A DNA stretch of 7,669 bases. Origin: an uncultured Lachnospiraceae bacterium (GTDB taxonomy: Bacteria > Bacillota > Clostridia > Lachnospirales > Lachnospiraceae). The stretch lies in contig CADBTX010000094.1 in assembly GCA_902797705.1 (NCBI GenBank), positions 1 through 7,669 on the forward strand. The letters are read 5' to 3'. The notes beneath the pieces were generated by a model. That model did no database searches and was not told where the DNA came from. It saw nothing but the letters and a program-made list of their open reading frames with translations. This document shows, in pieces, positions 1 to 5,989 of this stretch; the stretch's first letter is position 1, and each line of letters starts with the position of its first letter. The translations under genes and the position numbers were made by a program.

Positions 1-30
1 GGCGCTGTATGTGATCTTTCCGAAAGAGAG

Positions 31-294
31 TTGGATTTGAACGGACTTAATCTTATAAATGTGGGATTTGGAAATATCGTTAACGGGGACAAGATAGTTG
101 CCATTGTCTCTCCCGATTCCGCTCCCGCAAAAAGACTTATCCAGAACGGAAAAAAGGAGGGCTTGTGTATTGATGCCACTCATGGCAGGAAGACCAAGTC
201 CTGCATTTTTATGGAAAACGACCGGATGGTACTTTCGGCACTTCTTCCGGAGACCATTCTGGACCGTTTGAAGGATATCAAGGTTTCCGGATGA
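31..294 (+). CDS. remA: RemA/DUF370 family DNA-binding regulatory protein
   Basis: RemA-family proteins are small oligomeric DNA-binding regulators; in Bacillus subtilis RemA activates biofilm-matrix and osmoprotection genes. The family signature is visible: LINVGFGN (residues 8-15), IVSPDSAPAKRLI (25-37), then IDATHGRKTK (47-56), matching the IDATYGRRTR region that carries DNA-contacting arginines in B. subtilis, and LSALLPETI near the C-terminus. The length of 87 residues is normal for the family. The start is uncertain. TTG at 31 is the first usual initiator in frame, but TTG at 37 sits better behind the purine run GAAAGAGAG (22-30), and the frame is open to the window edge. The gene lies 12 bases before the first gmk ATG, the usual Firmicutes arrangement. 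The target genes in this organism cannot be told from the sequence. The family call is confident. Confidence 0.9.
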   Translation: MDLNGLNLINVGFGNIVNGDKIVAIVSPDSAPAKRLIQNGKKEGLCIDATHGRKTKSCIFMENDRMVLSALLPETILDRLKDIKVSG

Positions 295-304
295 TATGAT
301 CCGG
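287..304 (+). repeat. 6-bp inverted repeat spanning the remA stop, before gmk
   Basis: CCGGAT (287-292) and ATCCGG (299-304) are perfect reverse complements separated by six bases. The remA TGA (292-294) lies within it, and the repeat ends two bases before the first candidate gmk ATG at 307. As RNA it could form a short hairpin that hinders initiation at 307. Whether it does anything is unknown. Confidence 0.4.
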
Positions 305-306
305 GT

Positions 307-957
307 ATGGCGCAAAACAGAAAGGAAAGAGTTTCGAAGGGCATGAAGGGAATACTAACTGTGGTATCCGGCTTCGCTGGAGCGGGGAAGGGTACGATCA
401 TGAACACTCTTATCAGGGATTATCCGGGCTATGCCCTTTCGGTTTCTGCCACCAGCAGAAGGCCGAGAGAGGGTGAAAAGGAAGGAGTCAATTATTTCTT
501 CAAGACCAGGGAAGAATTTGAGGAGATGATAAAAAATGACGAATTCCTGGAACACGCCGAATATGTGGGAAATTACTACGGTACTCCCAGGGCCTTCGTG
601 GAAAAGAAACTGAATGAGGGACTGAATGTGCTTCTGGAGATAGAGATCCAGGGGGCAATGCAGATAAAGAAAGCCTTTCCCGATTCACTGCTGGTATTCA
701 TCATGCCGCCCAGTGCGGCGATATTAAAGGAAAGGCTCACCAACAGAGGGACCGAGAGTCCGGAAGTCATTGATAAGAGAATGCACCGTGCGGTGGCCGA
801 GTCAGAGGGTATAGAGAACTATGACTTCATAGTCATCAATGACGAGGTGGACAAATGCACGGAAACATTGCATAATATTATCCTGTCCGCGGCGTATCAG
901 CCTGTGAGACAGAAGGAATTTATAGAACAGGTCAGACATGATCTGAAGGAAATGTGA
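307..957 (+). CDS. gmk: Guanylate kinase
   Basis: Cytosolic enzyme that phosphorylates GMP to GDP with ATP, an essential step in guanine nucleotide supply. The P-loop is GFAGAGKGT (residues 22-30). The GMP-binding region follows as SVSATSRRPREGE (45-57) with NYFF (62-65), then the conserved YYGTPR (90-95) and LLEIEIQGA (about 109-117), and the lid segment RLTNRGTES. The full family length is present and no key element is missing. The start is uncertain. ATG at 307 has no recognisable Shine-Dalgarno and a short dyad immediately upstream. The in-frame ATG at 343 would give MKGILTVVSG, closer to the usual short N-terminus of the family, but its purine-rich leader (AAAGGAAAGA, 321-330) is 12 bases away. 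The longer form is listed. It follows remA and precedes rpoZ by 22 bases, consistent with one operon. Confidence 0.96.
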   Translation: MAQNRKERVSKGMKGILTVVSGFAGAGKGTIMNTLIRDYPGYALSVSATSRRPREGEKEGVNYFFKTREEFEEMIKNDEFLEHAEYVGNYYGTPRAFVEKKLNEGLNVLLEIEIQGAMQIKKAFPDSLLVFIMPPSAAILKERLTNRGTESPEVIDKRMHRAVAESEGIENYDFIVINDEVDKCTETLHNIILSAAYQPVRQKEFIEQVRHDLKEM

Positions 958-965
958 GTTATCTG

Positions 966-979
966 GAGAGGAGAAAGAA
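966..979 (+). promoter_or_regulatory. Strong ribosome binding site of rpoZ
   Basis: The purine run GAGAGGAGAAAGAA lies directly before the ATG at 980. Its GAGGAG core sits about 8 bases upstream of the start and fixes it. Among the genes here this is one of the clearest Shine-Dalgarno sites. Confidence 0.75.
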
Positions 980-1231
980 ATGTTACATCCGTCATATGGC
1001 GATCTTATGGCAGTAGTAAATTCGGAAGTAGAGGACGGGGAAGCGCCTGTAGTAAACAGCAGGTATTCCATTGTGCTCGCGACAGCTAAAAGAGCAAGAC
1101 AGCTTATCAGCGGAGGAGAGCCCCTTACAGACCCCAAGGGAAAGAAGCCCCTTGCGGTTGCCATCGATGAGCTCTACAGGGGTGAACTGAAGATAGAGAG
1201 CAAGGACGAAGACGAAAAGGTAGCCAGATAG
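980..1231 (+). CDS. rpoZ: DNA-directed RNA polymerase omega subunit
   Basis: Omega is the small subunit that binds the beta-prime subunit and helps assemble and stabilise RNA polymerase. The 83-residue protein starts MLHPSYGDLM, an N-terminus I associate with clostridial omega. It carries the conserved helix NSRYSIVLATAKRARQLI (residues 26-43), then KPLAVAIDELYRGELKI (56-72), the position of the family's KPL.IA..E motif. The C-terminal tail is charged (KDEDEK). Length is near that of other omega subunits (E. coli about 90). ATG at 980 is fixed by the strong GAGGAG site. The stop TAG (1229-1231) shares its G with the GTG start of rimO, so translation of the two is probably coupled. Confidence 0.95.
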   Translation: MLHPSYGDLMAVVNSEVEDGEAPVVNSRYSIVLATAKRARQLISGGEPLTDPKGKKPLAVAIDELYRGELKIESKDEDEKVAR

Positions 1232-2586
1232 TGAACATCTTTATCCTGTCCCTTGGCTGTGACAAGAATCTTGTGGATTCCGAGGTCATGACGGGCCTTT
1301 TAAGAGACAGCGGCTTTAATTTCACGGATGACGAGGAAAAAGCGGACGCGGTGATCATCAATTCCTGCTGCTTTATCGGTGACGCAAAGGAAGAGAGCAT
1401 CAATGCGGTGATCGAGGCGGGAAGGCTTAAGGAAGAGGGTAAGGTTAGATACATCATTCTGGCGGGCTGTCTTGCGGAGCGTTACAGCGAGGAGATAAAG
1501 ACGGAGCTGCCGGAGGTGGACGCCATCATCGGTACGACTGCCTTTGACAGTCTTCCCGGAGTATTGAGGAGACTGTCCGCAGAGGAGGCCTCTGAAGAGG
1601 GAAGAGATAGCAGGATCGTCGAAAAGAGAGACAGGGATCTTCCTGTATTTCCGGAGGTGAGCCGGAGCATTTCCACCGGCGGACACTTTGAATACCTTAA
1701 GATCGCAGAGGGCTGCGACAAGGGCTGTACCTACTGCATCATCCCCTATGTCAGGGGAAGGTACAGGTCGGTACCGGAGGAAAAGATCCTTAGAGAAGCG
1801 GAGGAGCTCTGTGACAGAGGGGTGAAGGAGCTTATCCTTATCGCCCAGGAGACCACCGTATACGGAAAGGACCTCTATAAGAAAAAAGCGCTGCCGGAAC
1901 TTTTGAGGAAACTCTCCTTTATCCCCGGCGCAGAGTGGATAAGGCTTATGTACTGCTATCCGGAGGAGATAGATCCTGAGCTTATCCGTACGATAAAGGA
2001 ACTGCCCAAGGTCTGTAACTATCTGGATCTTCCAATACAGCACTGTTCCGACCGGATACTGAAGCTTATGGGCAGGAGGACCACAAAGGCCGATATAGAA
2101 GAACTTATAGATACTCTTCGCCGTGAGATCCCGGATATATGTTTAAGGACCACACTTATCACAGGATTTCCCGGAGAGACGGAGGAAGAGCATAAGGAGC
2201 TTCTTGGCTTTGTTGAAAAATGCAGGTTCGACCGGCTGGGAGTATTTAAGTATTCCCCCGAAGAAGGCACAAAGGCCGCATCATTCCCGGATCAGATCCC
2301 TGAGGAGATCAAGGAGAGGCGCTTTGATGAGATAATGAGCCTGCAGCAGCAGATCTCCCTTTCTGTCAACGAGGGATTAAAGGGCAGGGAGATGGAGTGC
2401 ATGATAGAGGGCCGTATCCCGGAGGAAATGGTCTACGTGGCCAGAAGCCGCAGGGATGCCCCGAATGTGGACGGAATGGTATTCATTGACGAAGAGTCGG
2501 TGAAGGGAAGCCTTATCACCGGTGATCTCCTGAAGGTAAGGGTCACGGGGGCTTCCGAATATGATCTATATGGAGAGATAGTATGA
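1231..2586 (+). CDS. rimO: Ribosomal protein S12 methylthiotransferase (radical SAM)
   Basis: RimO adds a methylthio group to a conserved aspartate of ribosomal protein S12, using two [4Fe-4S] clusters and S-adenosylmethionine. The N-terminal UPF0004 domain has its three cluster cysteines at C10 (in SLGCDKNLVDSE), C46 and C80. The radical SAM motif is C162-x3-C166-x2-C169, in EGCDKGCTYCIIPYVRGRYRS order. A TRAM domain covers about residues 384-451, ending DAPNVDG...GASEYDLYGEIV. The motif SLGCxKNLVDSE and the DAPNVDG/YDLYGE ending separate RimO from its tRNA-modifying relative MiaB. At 451 residues it is full length. The start is GTG at 1231, overlapping the rpoZ stop by one base, with AAAAGG at 1215-1220 as likely Shine-Dalgarno. 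Its own stop overlaps the pgsA start in ATGA. Confidence 0.96.
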   Translation: MNIFILSLGCDKNLVDSEVMTGLLRDSGFNFTDDEEKADAVIINSCCFIGDAKEESINAVIEAGRLKEEGKVRYIILAGCLAERYSEEIKTELPEVDAIIGTTAFDSLPGVLRRLSAEEASEEGRDSRIVEKRDRDLPVFPEVSRSISTGGHFEYLKIAEGCDKGCTYCIIPYVRGRYRSVPEEKILREAEELCDRGVKELILIAQETTVYGKDLYKKKALPELLRKLSFIPGAEWIRLMYCYPEEIDPELIRTIKELPKVCNYLDLPIQHCSDRILKLMGRRTTKADIEELIDTLRREIPDICLRTTLITGFPGETEEEHKELLGFVEKCRFDRLGVFKYSPEEGTKAASFPDQIPEEIKERRFDEIMSLQQQISLSVNEGLKGREMECMIEGRIPEEMVYVARSRRDAPNVDGMVFIDEESVKGSLITGDLLKVRVTGASEYDLYGEIV

Positions 2587-3122
2587 ATCTGCCGAATAAG
2601 TTAACTGTACTTAGGATAATACTTGTACCTGTATTCGTGGCGGTGATCCTTTCAAACTGCTTCGGAGACAATTCGAAATGGGTGGCTCTTGCCATCTTCA
2701 TCATTGCCAGCCTTACGGATCTTCTGGACGGAAAGATCGCGAGAAAATATAATCTTGTGACGAATTTCGGAAAATTCATGGATCCTCTGGCGGACAAGAT
2801 GCTGGTCTGCTCGGCACTCATTTGTATGGTGGAGCTGCAGAAGATACCCTCCTGGATGGTCATCATCATAGTGGTAAGGGATTTCGTGATCAGTGGTTTC
2901 AGGCTTGTGGCTGTGGAGAACGGAAGAGTCATCGCAGCAAATTACTGGGGTAAGTTCAAGACGGCGTCACAGATGGTGATGATCTGTCTACTCATTGCGG
3001 ATATAAATATCCCGCCTTTCCCGATCATAACCGAGGCTTTTAAGTGGATAGCTCTTGTTTTGACAGTCATCTCGTTGATCGTTTACCTTGTTGATAACAA
3101 GGACGTAATGAAGGAAGAATAA
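2583..3122 (+). CDS. pgsA: CDP-diacylglycerol-glycerol-3-phosphate 3-phosphatidyltransferase
   Basis: This membrane enzyme makes phosphatidylglycerol phosphate from CDP-diacylglycerol and glycerol 3-phosphate, the committed step to phosphatidylglycerol and cardiolipin. The CDP-alcohol phosphatidyltransferase signature is complete: D46-x2-D49-G50-x2-A53-R54-x8-G63-x3-D67-x3-D71, whose aspartates bind the catalytic metal. The N-terminus MNLPNKLTVLRI is typical of PgsA and distinguishes it from phosphatidylserine synthases. Hydrophobic segments lie at about 9-24, 33-45, 73-85, 91-107, 129-143 and 153-169. Length (179 residues) is normal. The ATG at 2583 overlaps the rimO TGA in ATGA, so it is probably translated by coupling. 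cinA starts three bases after its stop. Confidence 0.95.
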   Translation: MNLPNKLTVLRIILVPVFVAVILSNCFGDNSKWVALAIFIIASLTDLLDGKIARKYNLVTNFGKFMDPLADKMLVCSALICMVELQKIPSWMVIIIVVRDFVISGFRLVAVENGRVIAANYWGKFKTASQMVMICLLIADINIPPFPIITEAFKWIALVLTVISLIVYLVDNKDVMKEE

Positions 3123-3125
3123 TGT

Positions 3126-3890
3126 ATGTCAGACGACGATAATAAACAGAAGGACAGTGGTTCGGACGCAGCCATACGACTTGTGGGGATAAAGGCCGAC
3201 AAGGTTAAAGAGGAGCTTTCCGATATCATCAGGGGCGGCAATCCCTCTGCAGAGATAACGGACCTTCACGGAGAAGTGCTGATAAAGCTCCATGCCGAAG
3301 AGGAAGAGGATAAGAGCGGCAAGAAGGTATTAAAGCCTGTGGTAAAGGAGATCAAGTCCAGACTCGGGCAGATGATCTATTCCACGGATGCGGATAAGAC
3401 TCTGGAGGATGCTGTGGTCGGTATCCTTAAAGAGAATCATTTCACCATTGCAACGGCGGAGAGCTGTACTGCGGGACTTTTTACAGGCAGGCTTGCCAAT
3501 GTTCCCGGAGTCAGCGAGGTGCTGAAGGCCGGATTTATCACATATTCCGAGAAGGCCAAGCGGAAGTATGTGGGCGTAAAGAGGCGTACTCTCGATAAGT
3601 TTACGGCAGTGAGCGCCGAAACCGCTTTAGAGATGAGTAAGGGCGCTGCGGCTGCAGCGAAGACCGACTGTGCGGTATCCATTACAGGACTGGCAGGTCC
3701 TGACGGGGGGAGTGCGAAGCAGCCGGTAGGGCTTGTTTATATTGGAGTCACGGTTCAGAAAAAGACCATAGCAAAAGAATATCATTTTTCGGGAGACCGC
3801 CAGGAGATCAGATCCCAGGCGGTGACTGAAGCGCTGGCATTACTCAGGCTTGCGCTTTTAAAGCATTTCTCTGAGATCACATTTTCCTGA
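3126..3890 (+). CDS. cinA: CinA-family protein lacking the N-terminal domain (KH-like + nicotinamide-nucleotide amidase)
   Basis: The C-terminal domain (about residues 88-250) is the PncC-type nicotinamide-nucleotide amidohydrolase, which deamidates NMN in pyridine nucleotide salvage. Family motifs are AESCTAG (111-117, with the conserved Ser113), TYSEKAK (139-145) and TGLAGPDGG (187-195). Residues 17-85 resemble the KH-like linker of full CinA: RLVGIKADKV, then NPSAEITDLHGEVLIKL, then EIKSRLGQMIY. Standard CinA has about 410 residues with an N-terminal molybdopterin-binding-like COG1058 domain that can hydrolyse ADP-ribose. That domain is absent and replaced by a short acidic/polar tail, MSDDDNKQKDSGSD. 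ATG at 3126 follows AAGGAAG (3111-3117) by 8 bases, and only three bases separate it from pgsA, so no remnant of the missing domain is hidden upstream. Amidase activity is inferred from the motifs. Confidence 0.88.
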   Translation: MSDDDNKQKDSGSDAAIRLVGIKADKVKEELSDIIRGGNPSAEITDLHGEVLIKLHAEEEEDKSGKKVLKPVVKEIKSRLGQMIYSTDADKTLEDAVVGILKENHFTIATAESCTAGLFTGRLANVPGVSEVLKAGFITYSEKAKRKYVGVKRRTLDKFTAVSAETALEMSKGAAAAAKTDCAVSITGLAGPDGGSAKQPVGLVYIGVTVQKKTIAKEYHFSGDRQEIRSQAVTEALALLRLALLKHFSEITFS

Positions 3891-3930
3891 TCTCTCACGG
3901 ATCTAAGCCTCCCGGAGGATGATCAGGAAA
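3883..3930 (+). repeat. Perfect 10-bp inverted repeat in the cinA-mgtE junction
   Basis: TTTCCTGATC (3883-3892) is the exact reverse complement of GATCAGGAAA (3921-3930), with a 28-base loop between. The left arm covers the cinA stop codon and the right arm ends directly before the mgtE Shine-Dalgarno. There is no T-tract after it, so it does not look like an intrinsic terminator. It may be an mRNA structure controlling mgtE translation or stabilising a transcript end. Confidence 0.6.
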
Positions 3931-3937
3931 GGGAGGC
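3907..3937 (+). promoter_or_regulatory. Anti-Shine-Dalgarno element and mgtE ribosome binding site
   Basis: GCCTCCC (3907-3913) is the perfect reverse complement of GGGAGGC (3931-3937), which contains the mgtE Shine-Dalgarno GGGAGG, 8 bases before the GTG at 3945. Pairing would hide the ribosome binding site. CCTCC (3908-3912) could instead pair with GGAGG (3914-3918). Because GCCTCCC lies in the loop of the 10-bp repeat, simultaneous pairing would make a pseudoknot. The complementarity is seen directly; a regulatory role is inferred. No M-box magnesium riboswitch of the usual size fits in this 54-base gap. Confidence 0.45.
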
Positions 3938-3944
3938 GGATAAA

Positions 3945-5288
3945 GTGACAGTCGATGAGATCATGAGCTTCATGGAGGATAAGAGATATAATGACCTCCG
4001 GGGCACTTTATCTGACTTAAACGAAGCGGATGTGGCTTCGCTTCTGGAAGATCTTCCACAGGAGATACGGCTGAAGACATTCAGGCTGCTGCCGAAGGAT
4101 ATGGCGGCGGACGTTTTCTCATTCCTGCCTACGGACGTGGAGCAGGATATCATCACTTCCCTGACAGACAGAGAGGCTACGGCCATCATAGACAACCTTA
4201 TGGCAGACGACGCTGCGGACCTTATGGAGGAAATGCCGGCGAGCGTCGTTAAGCGGCTCCTTTCCCATGCGAGTCCGGACACCAGACGGGATATAAACCA
4301 TCTCCTAAAGTTCCCCGAGGATTCTGCGGGATCCATTATGACCGTGGAATTTGTGGACCTGAAGGAAAACCTGACGGTGGAGGAAGCGCTTAACAGGATA
4401 AGAAAGAACGGTATAGACAGGGAGACCATAAATAACTGCTATGTCCTTGATGCTGCAAGGCGCTTAAGGGGCATGGTGGCTTTAAGGACCCTTATCCTTT
4501 CAAAGCCCGAGGAGCTTATCCGGGACATAATGGAAGAAAATGTGATCAGCGTGGACACCATGATGGACCAGGAGGAAGTCGCGCGGATGATCTCGAAATA
4601 CGACTTCAGTTCCATTCCGGTGGTGGATTCGGAAAAGAGGCTGGTGGGCATCATAACCGTAGACGATATCATCGATATCATCCAGGAAGAGGCTACGGAG
4701 GATATCCAGAAGATGGCTGCTATCCTGCCTACAGATGACCCCTATGACAAGATGTCCCCCATCGATCTATGGAAAAAGAGGATAGGATGGCTCCTTTTAC
4801 TCATGGTTTCCGCCACCTTTACTGGTAAGATCATAACCAGTTACGAGGCGTCTCTCCAGGCTTATATAATCCTTACCGCCTTTATCCCGCAGCTTATGGA
4901 TACGGGCGGAAACTGCGGATCCCAGACTTCCACCACCATAATCCGGGCCCTTTCTCTTAATGAGATCAATTTCCAGGACATAGCGAGAGTGATCTGGAAG
5001 GAATTCAGGACGGCTCTTATCTGCGGCGGAACGCTGGCTGTGGCGAATTTTGTGAAGCTTCTTTTGATAGACCGGGCGGAACCCATGGTGGCCCTTGTGG
5101 TATGCATAACCATGATCTGCGCTGTGATCTGTGCGAATCTTGCGGGATGTATGCTGCCCATGATCGCGAAAAAATTCGGCCTGGATCCGGCTGTCATGGC
5201 TTCGCCGATGCTCACCACCATAATCGACGCGCTGACCCTCTCCATCTATTTCCAGGTGGCGGTCCATGTGCTTCATATCGCTTTATAG
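3945..5288 (+). CDS. mgtE: MgtE-family magnesium transporter
   Basis: MgtE is a homodimeric Mg2+-selective channel of the cytoplasmic membrane, closed when its cytosolic domains bind Mg2+. The order is standard: an acidic helical N domain (about 1-125), tandem CBS domains (about 127-185 and 192-250), a connecting helix (about 264-279) and a membrane domain with about five segments (280-297, 306-318, 353-373, 380-408, 420-445). Landmarks are SAGSIMT (127-133), FSSIPVVD (221-228), GIITVDDIIDII (235-246), the pore-region motif DTGGNCGSQ (319-327) and D428 in TTIIDALTLSIYF, aligned with the pore aspartate of Thermus MgtE. At 447 residues it matches the family. The GTG start is supported by GGGAGG eight bases upstream. 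It lies 54 bases after cinA on the same strand, so it may be read from the same transcript, with local control by the structured leader. Cys324 replaces a residue that is usually Ala or Ser. Confidence 0.96.
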   Translation: MTVDEIMSFMEDKRYNDLRGTLSDLNEADVASLLEDLPQEIRLKTFRLLPKDMAADVFSFLPTDVEQDIITSLTDREATAIIDNLMADDAADLMEEMPASVVKRLLSHASPDTRRDINHLLKFPEDSAGSIMTVEFVDLKENLTVEEALNRIRKNGIDRETINNCYVLDAARRLRGMVALRTLILSKPEELIRDIMEENVISVDTMMDQEEVARMISKYDFSSIPVVDSEKRLVGIITVDDIIDIIQEEATEDIQKMAAILPTDDPYDKMSPIDLWKKRIGWLLLLMVSATFTGKIITSYEASLQAYIILTAFIPQLMDTGGNCGSQTSTTIIRALSLNEINFQDIARVIWKEFRTALICGGTLAVANFVKLLLIDRAEPMVALVVCITMICAVICANLAGCMLPMIAKKFGLDPAVMASPMLTTIIDALTLSIYFQVAVHVLHIAL

Positions 5289-5296
5289 CAGGTGAT

Positions 5297-5312
5297 CCCC
5301 GGGGCTTTCCCC
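5297..5312 (+). other. GC-rich hairpin after mgtE without T-tract
   Basis: GGGG-CTTT-CCCC (5301-5312) can form a four-pair hairpin. CCCC at 5297-5300 offers a competing partner. The bases after it (AAGTCTTAAATCG) hold no run of T, so it is not a standard intrinsic terminator. It may mark the transcript end of the mgtE unit or act as a pause site. Confidence 0.25.
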
Positions 5313-5325
5313 AAGTCTTAAATCG

Positions 5326-5354
5326 TTGCTAAAAAAGACGGTTCGTGCTATACT
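5326..5354 (+). promoter_or_regulatory. Housekeeping-type promoter with extended -10, upstream of hpf
   Basis: The -35 box TTGCTA (5326-5331) and -10 box TATACT (5349-5354) are separated by exactly 17 bases, and TG at 5346-5347 gives an extended -10 (TGCTATACT). Transcription should start near 5361, giving an untranslated leader of about 82 bases to the hpf ATG. This is the best promoter match I found in the window and implies that hpf can be transcribed independently of mgtE. Confidence 0.7.
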
Positions 5355-5365
5355 TGGTAATGTAT

Positions 5366-5380
5366 CTGGAACTGTTCCGG
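5366..5380 (+). other. Small hairpin or dyad at the 5' end of the hpf leader
   Basis: CTGGAA (5366-5371) and TTCCGG (5375-5380) can pair across a three-base loop, with one G-T wobble. It would sit within about five bases of the predicted transcript start. It could be a 5' stabilising hairpin or a protein-binding dyad. The rest of the leader to 5442 shows only weak GCC/GGC pairing. Confidence 0.3.
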
Positions 5381-5442
5381 TGCCGTGGATTTTGGCTTTT
5401 GCCGGGGCTTATCAGAAAAAATAATAGAAAAGGACGTGGGAT

Positions 5443-5967
5443 ATGCATTTTATAATTACCGGAAAGAATATTGATGTAACACCGGGTTTAAAGAGCGCGG
5501 TGGAGGACAAGATCGGAAAGCTTGAAAAGTATTTTACTCCGGATACGGAGGTGCATGCGACCCTTTCCGTTGAAAAGGACAGGCACAAGATCGAGGTGAC
5601 CATTCCCGTTAAGGGCAATATCATAAGGTCCGAGCAGGTTTCCAATGACATGTATGTTTCCGTTGATCTGGTGGAAGAGATCATCGAGAAGCAGATGAAG
5701 AAGTACAAGAATAAGATAATCGACAGATCCCAGGACGGCGGAAATCTCCAGCAGGATTATCTGGATCAGGATTTTGCCGATGACGGTGAGATAAAGATCG
5801 TCCGCACCAAGAGATTCGGCTTCAAGCCCATGTATCCTGAAGATGCCTGTGTGCAGATGGAACTTCTGGGTCACACTTTCTATGTTTTCAGGAATGCTGA
5901 GACGGATGAGGTGAATGTGGTATATAAGAGAAGAGGAAATACTTACGGCCTTATCGAGCCGGATTGA
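5443..5967 (+). CDS. hpf: Long-form ribosome hibernation promoting factor
   Basis: Long HPF binds the decoding region of idle 30S subunits and pairs two ribosomes into inactive 100S dimers in stationary phase or stress. The N-terminal S30AE domain (about residues 1-98) begins MHFIITGKNIDVTPGLK with KIGKLEKYF following, and has the expected alternation of strands and helices. A polar linker (about 93-115) leads to the C-terminal dimerisation domain (about 117-174), with IVRTKRFGFKPMYPEDA, QMELLGHTFYVFRN and NVVYKRRGNTYGLIEPD. The 174-residue length is that of the long form, not the short HPF/YfiA of enterobacteria. ATG at 5443 follows AAGGA (5430-5434) by 8 bases. It has its own promoter and an intrinsic terminator, so it is probably a single-gene unit. 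Two TGA stops in a row close it (5965-5970). Confidence 0.96.
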   Translation: MHFIITGKNIDVTPGLKSAVEDKIGKLEKYFTPDTEVHATLSVEKDRHKIEVTIPVKGNIIRSEQVSNDMYVSVDLVEEIIEKQMKKYKNKIIDRSQDGGNLQQDYLDQDFADDGEIKIVRTKRFGFKPMYPEDACVQMELLGHTFYVFRNAETDEVNVVYKRRGNTYGLIEPD

Positions 5968-5989
5968 TGATTCCAAGTATGACTTCTTG

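Noticed and set aside
1300..2043. 247-codon open frame on the minus strand inside rimO
   Set aside because: It lies wholly within the well-supported rimO gene, has no family resemblance that I can see, and fits a chance frame opposite a GC-rich coding sequence.
3122..3142. ATG at 3122 overlapping the pgsA stop as the cinA start
   Set aside because: It is in another frame and reaches a stop after six codons. The ATG at 3126 opens the real frame.
3891..3944. M-box (ykoK) magnesium riboswitch before mgtE
   Set aside because: The gap is only 54 bases, far shorter than that riboswitch, and shows none of its expected layout.
4797..5276. 159-codon and overlapping 127-codon minus-strand frames inside mgtE
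   Set aside because: Both lie opposite the conserved MgtE membrane domain. The His/Arg-rich translation is typical of antisense reading of a hydrophobic segment.
5301..5312. GGGG-CTTT-CCCC as an intrinsic terminator of mgtE
   Set aside because: There is no T-tract after the stem and only four pairs, so it does not meet the usual criteria. It is kept only as a low-confidence hairpin.
5299..5410. Direct repeat CCGGGGCTT at 5299-5307 and 5402-5410 flanking the hpf promoter
   Set aside because: Nine bases of GC-rich sequence repeated about 100 bases apart, with no target-site or inverted-repeat features, is within chance and does not suggest a mobile element.
5488..5976. 162-codon minus-strand frame opposite hpf
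   Set aside because: It is a shadow of the clearly identified hpf gene, without a convincing start site or motif.
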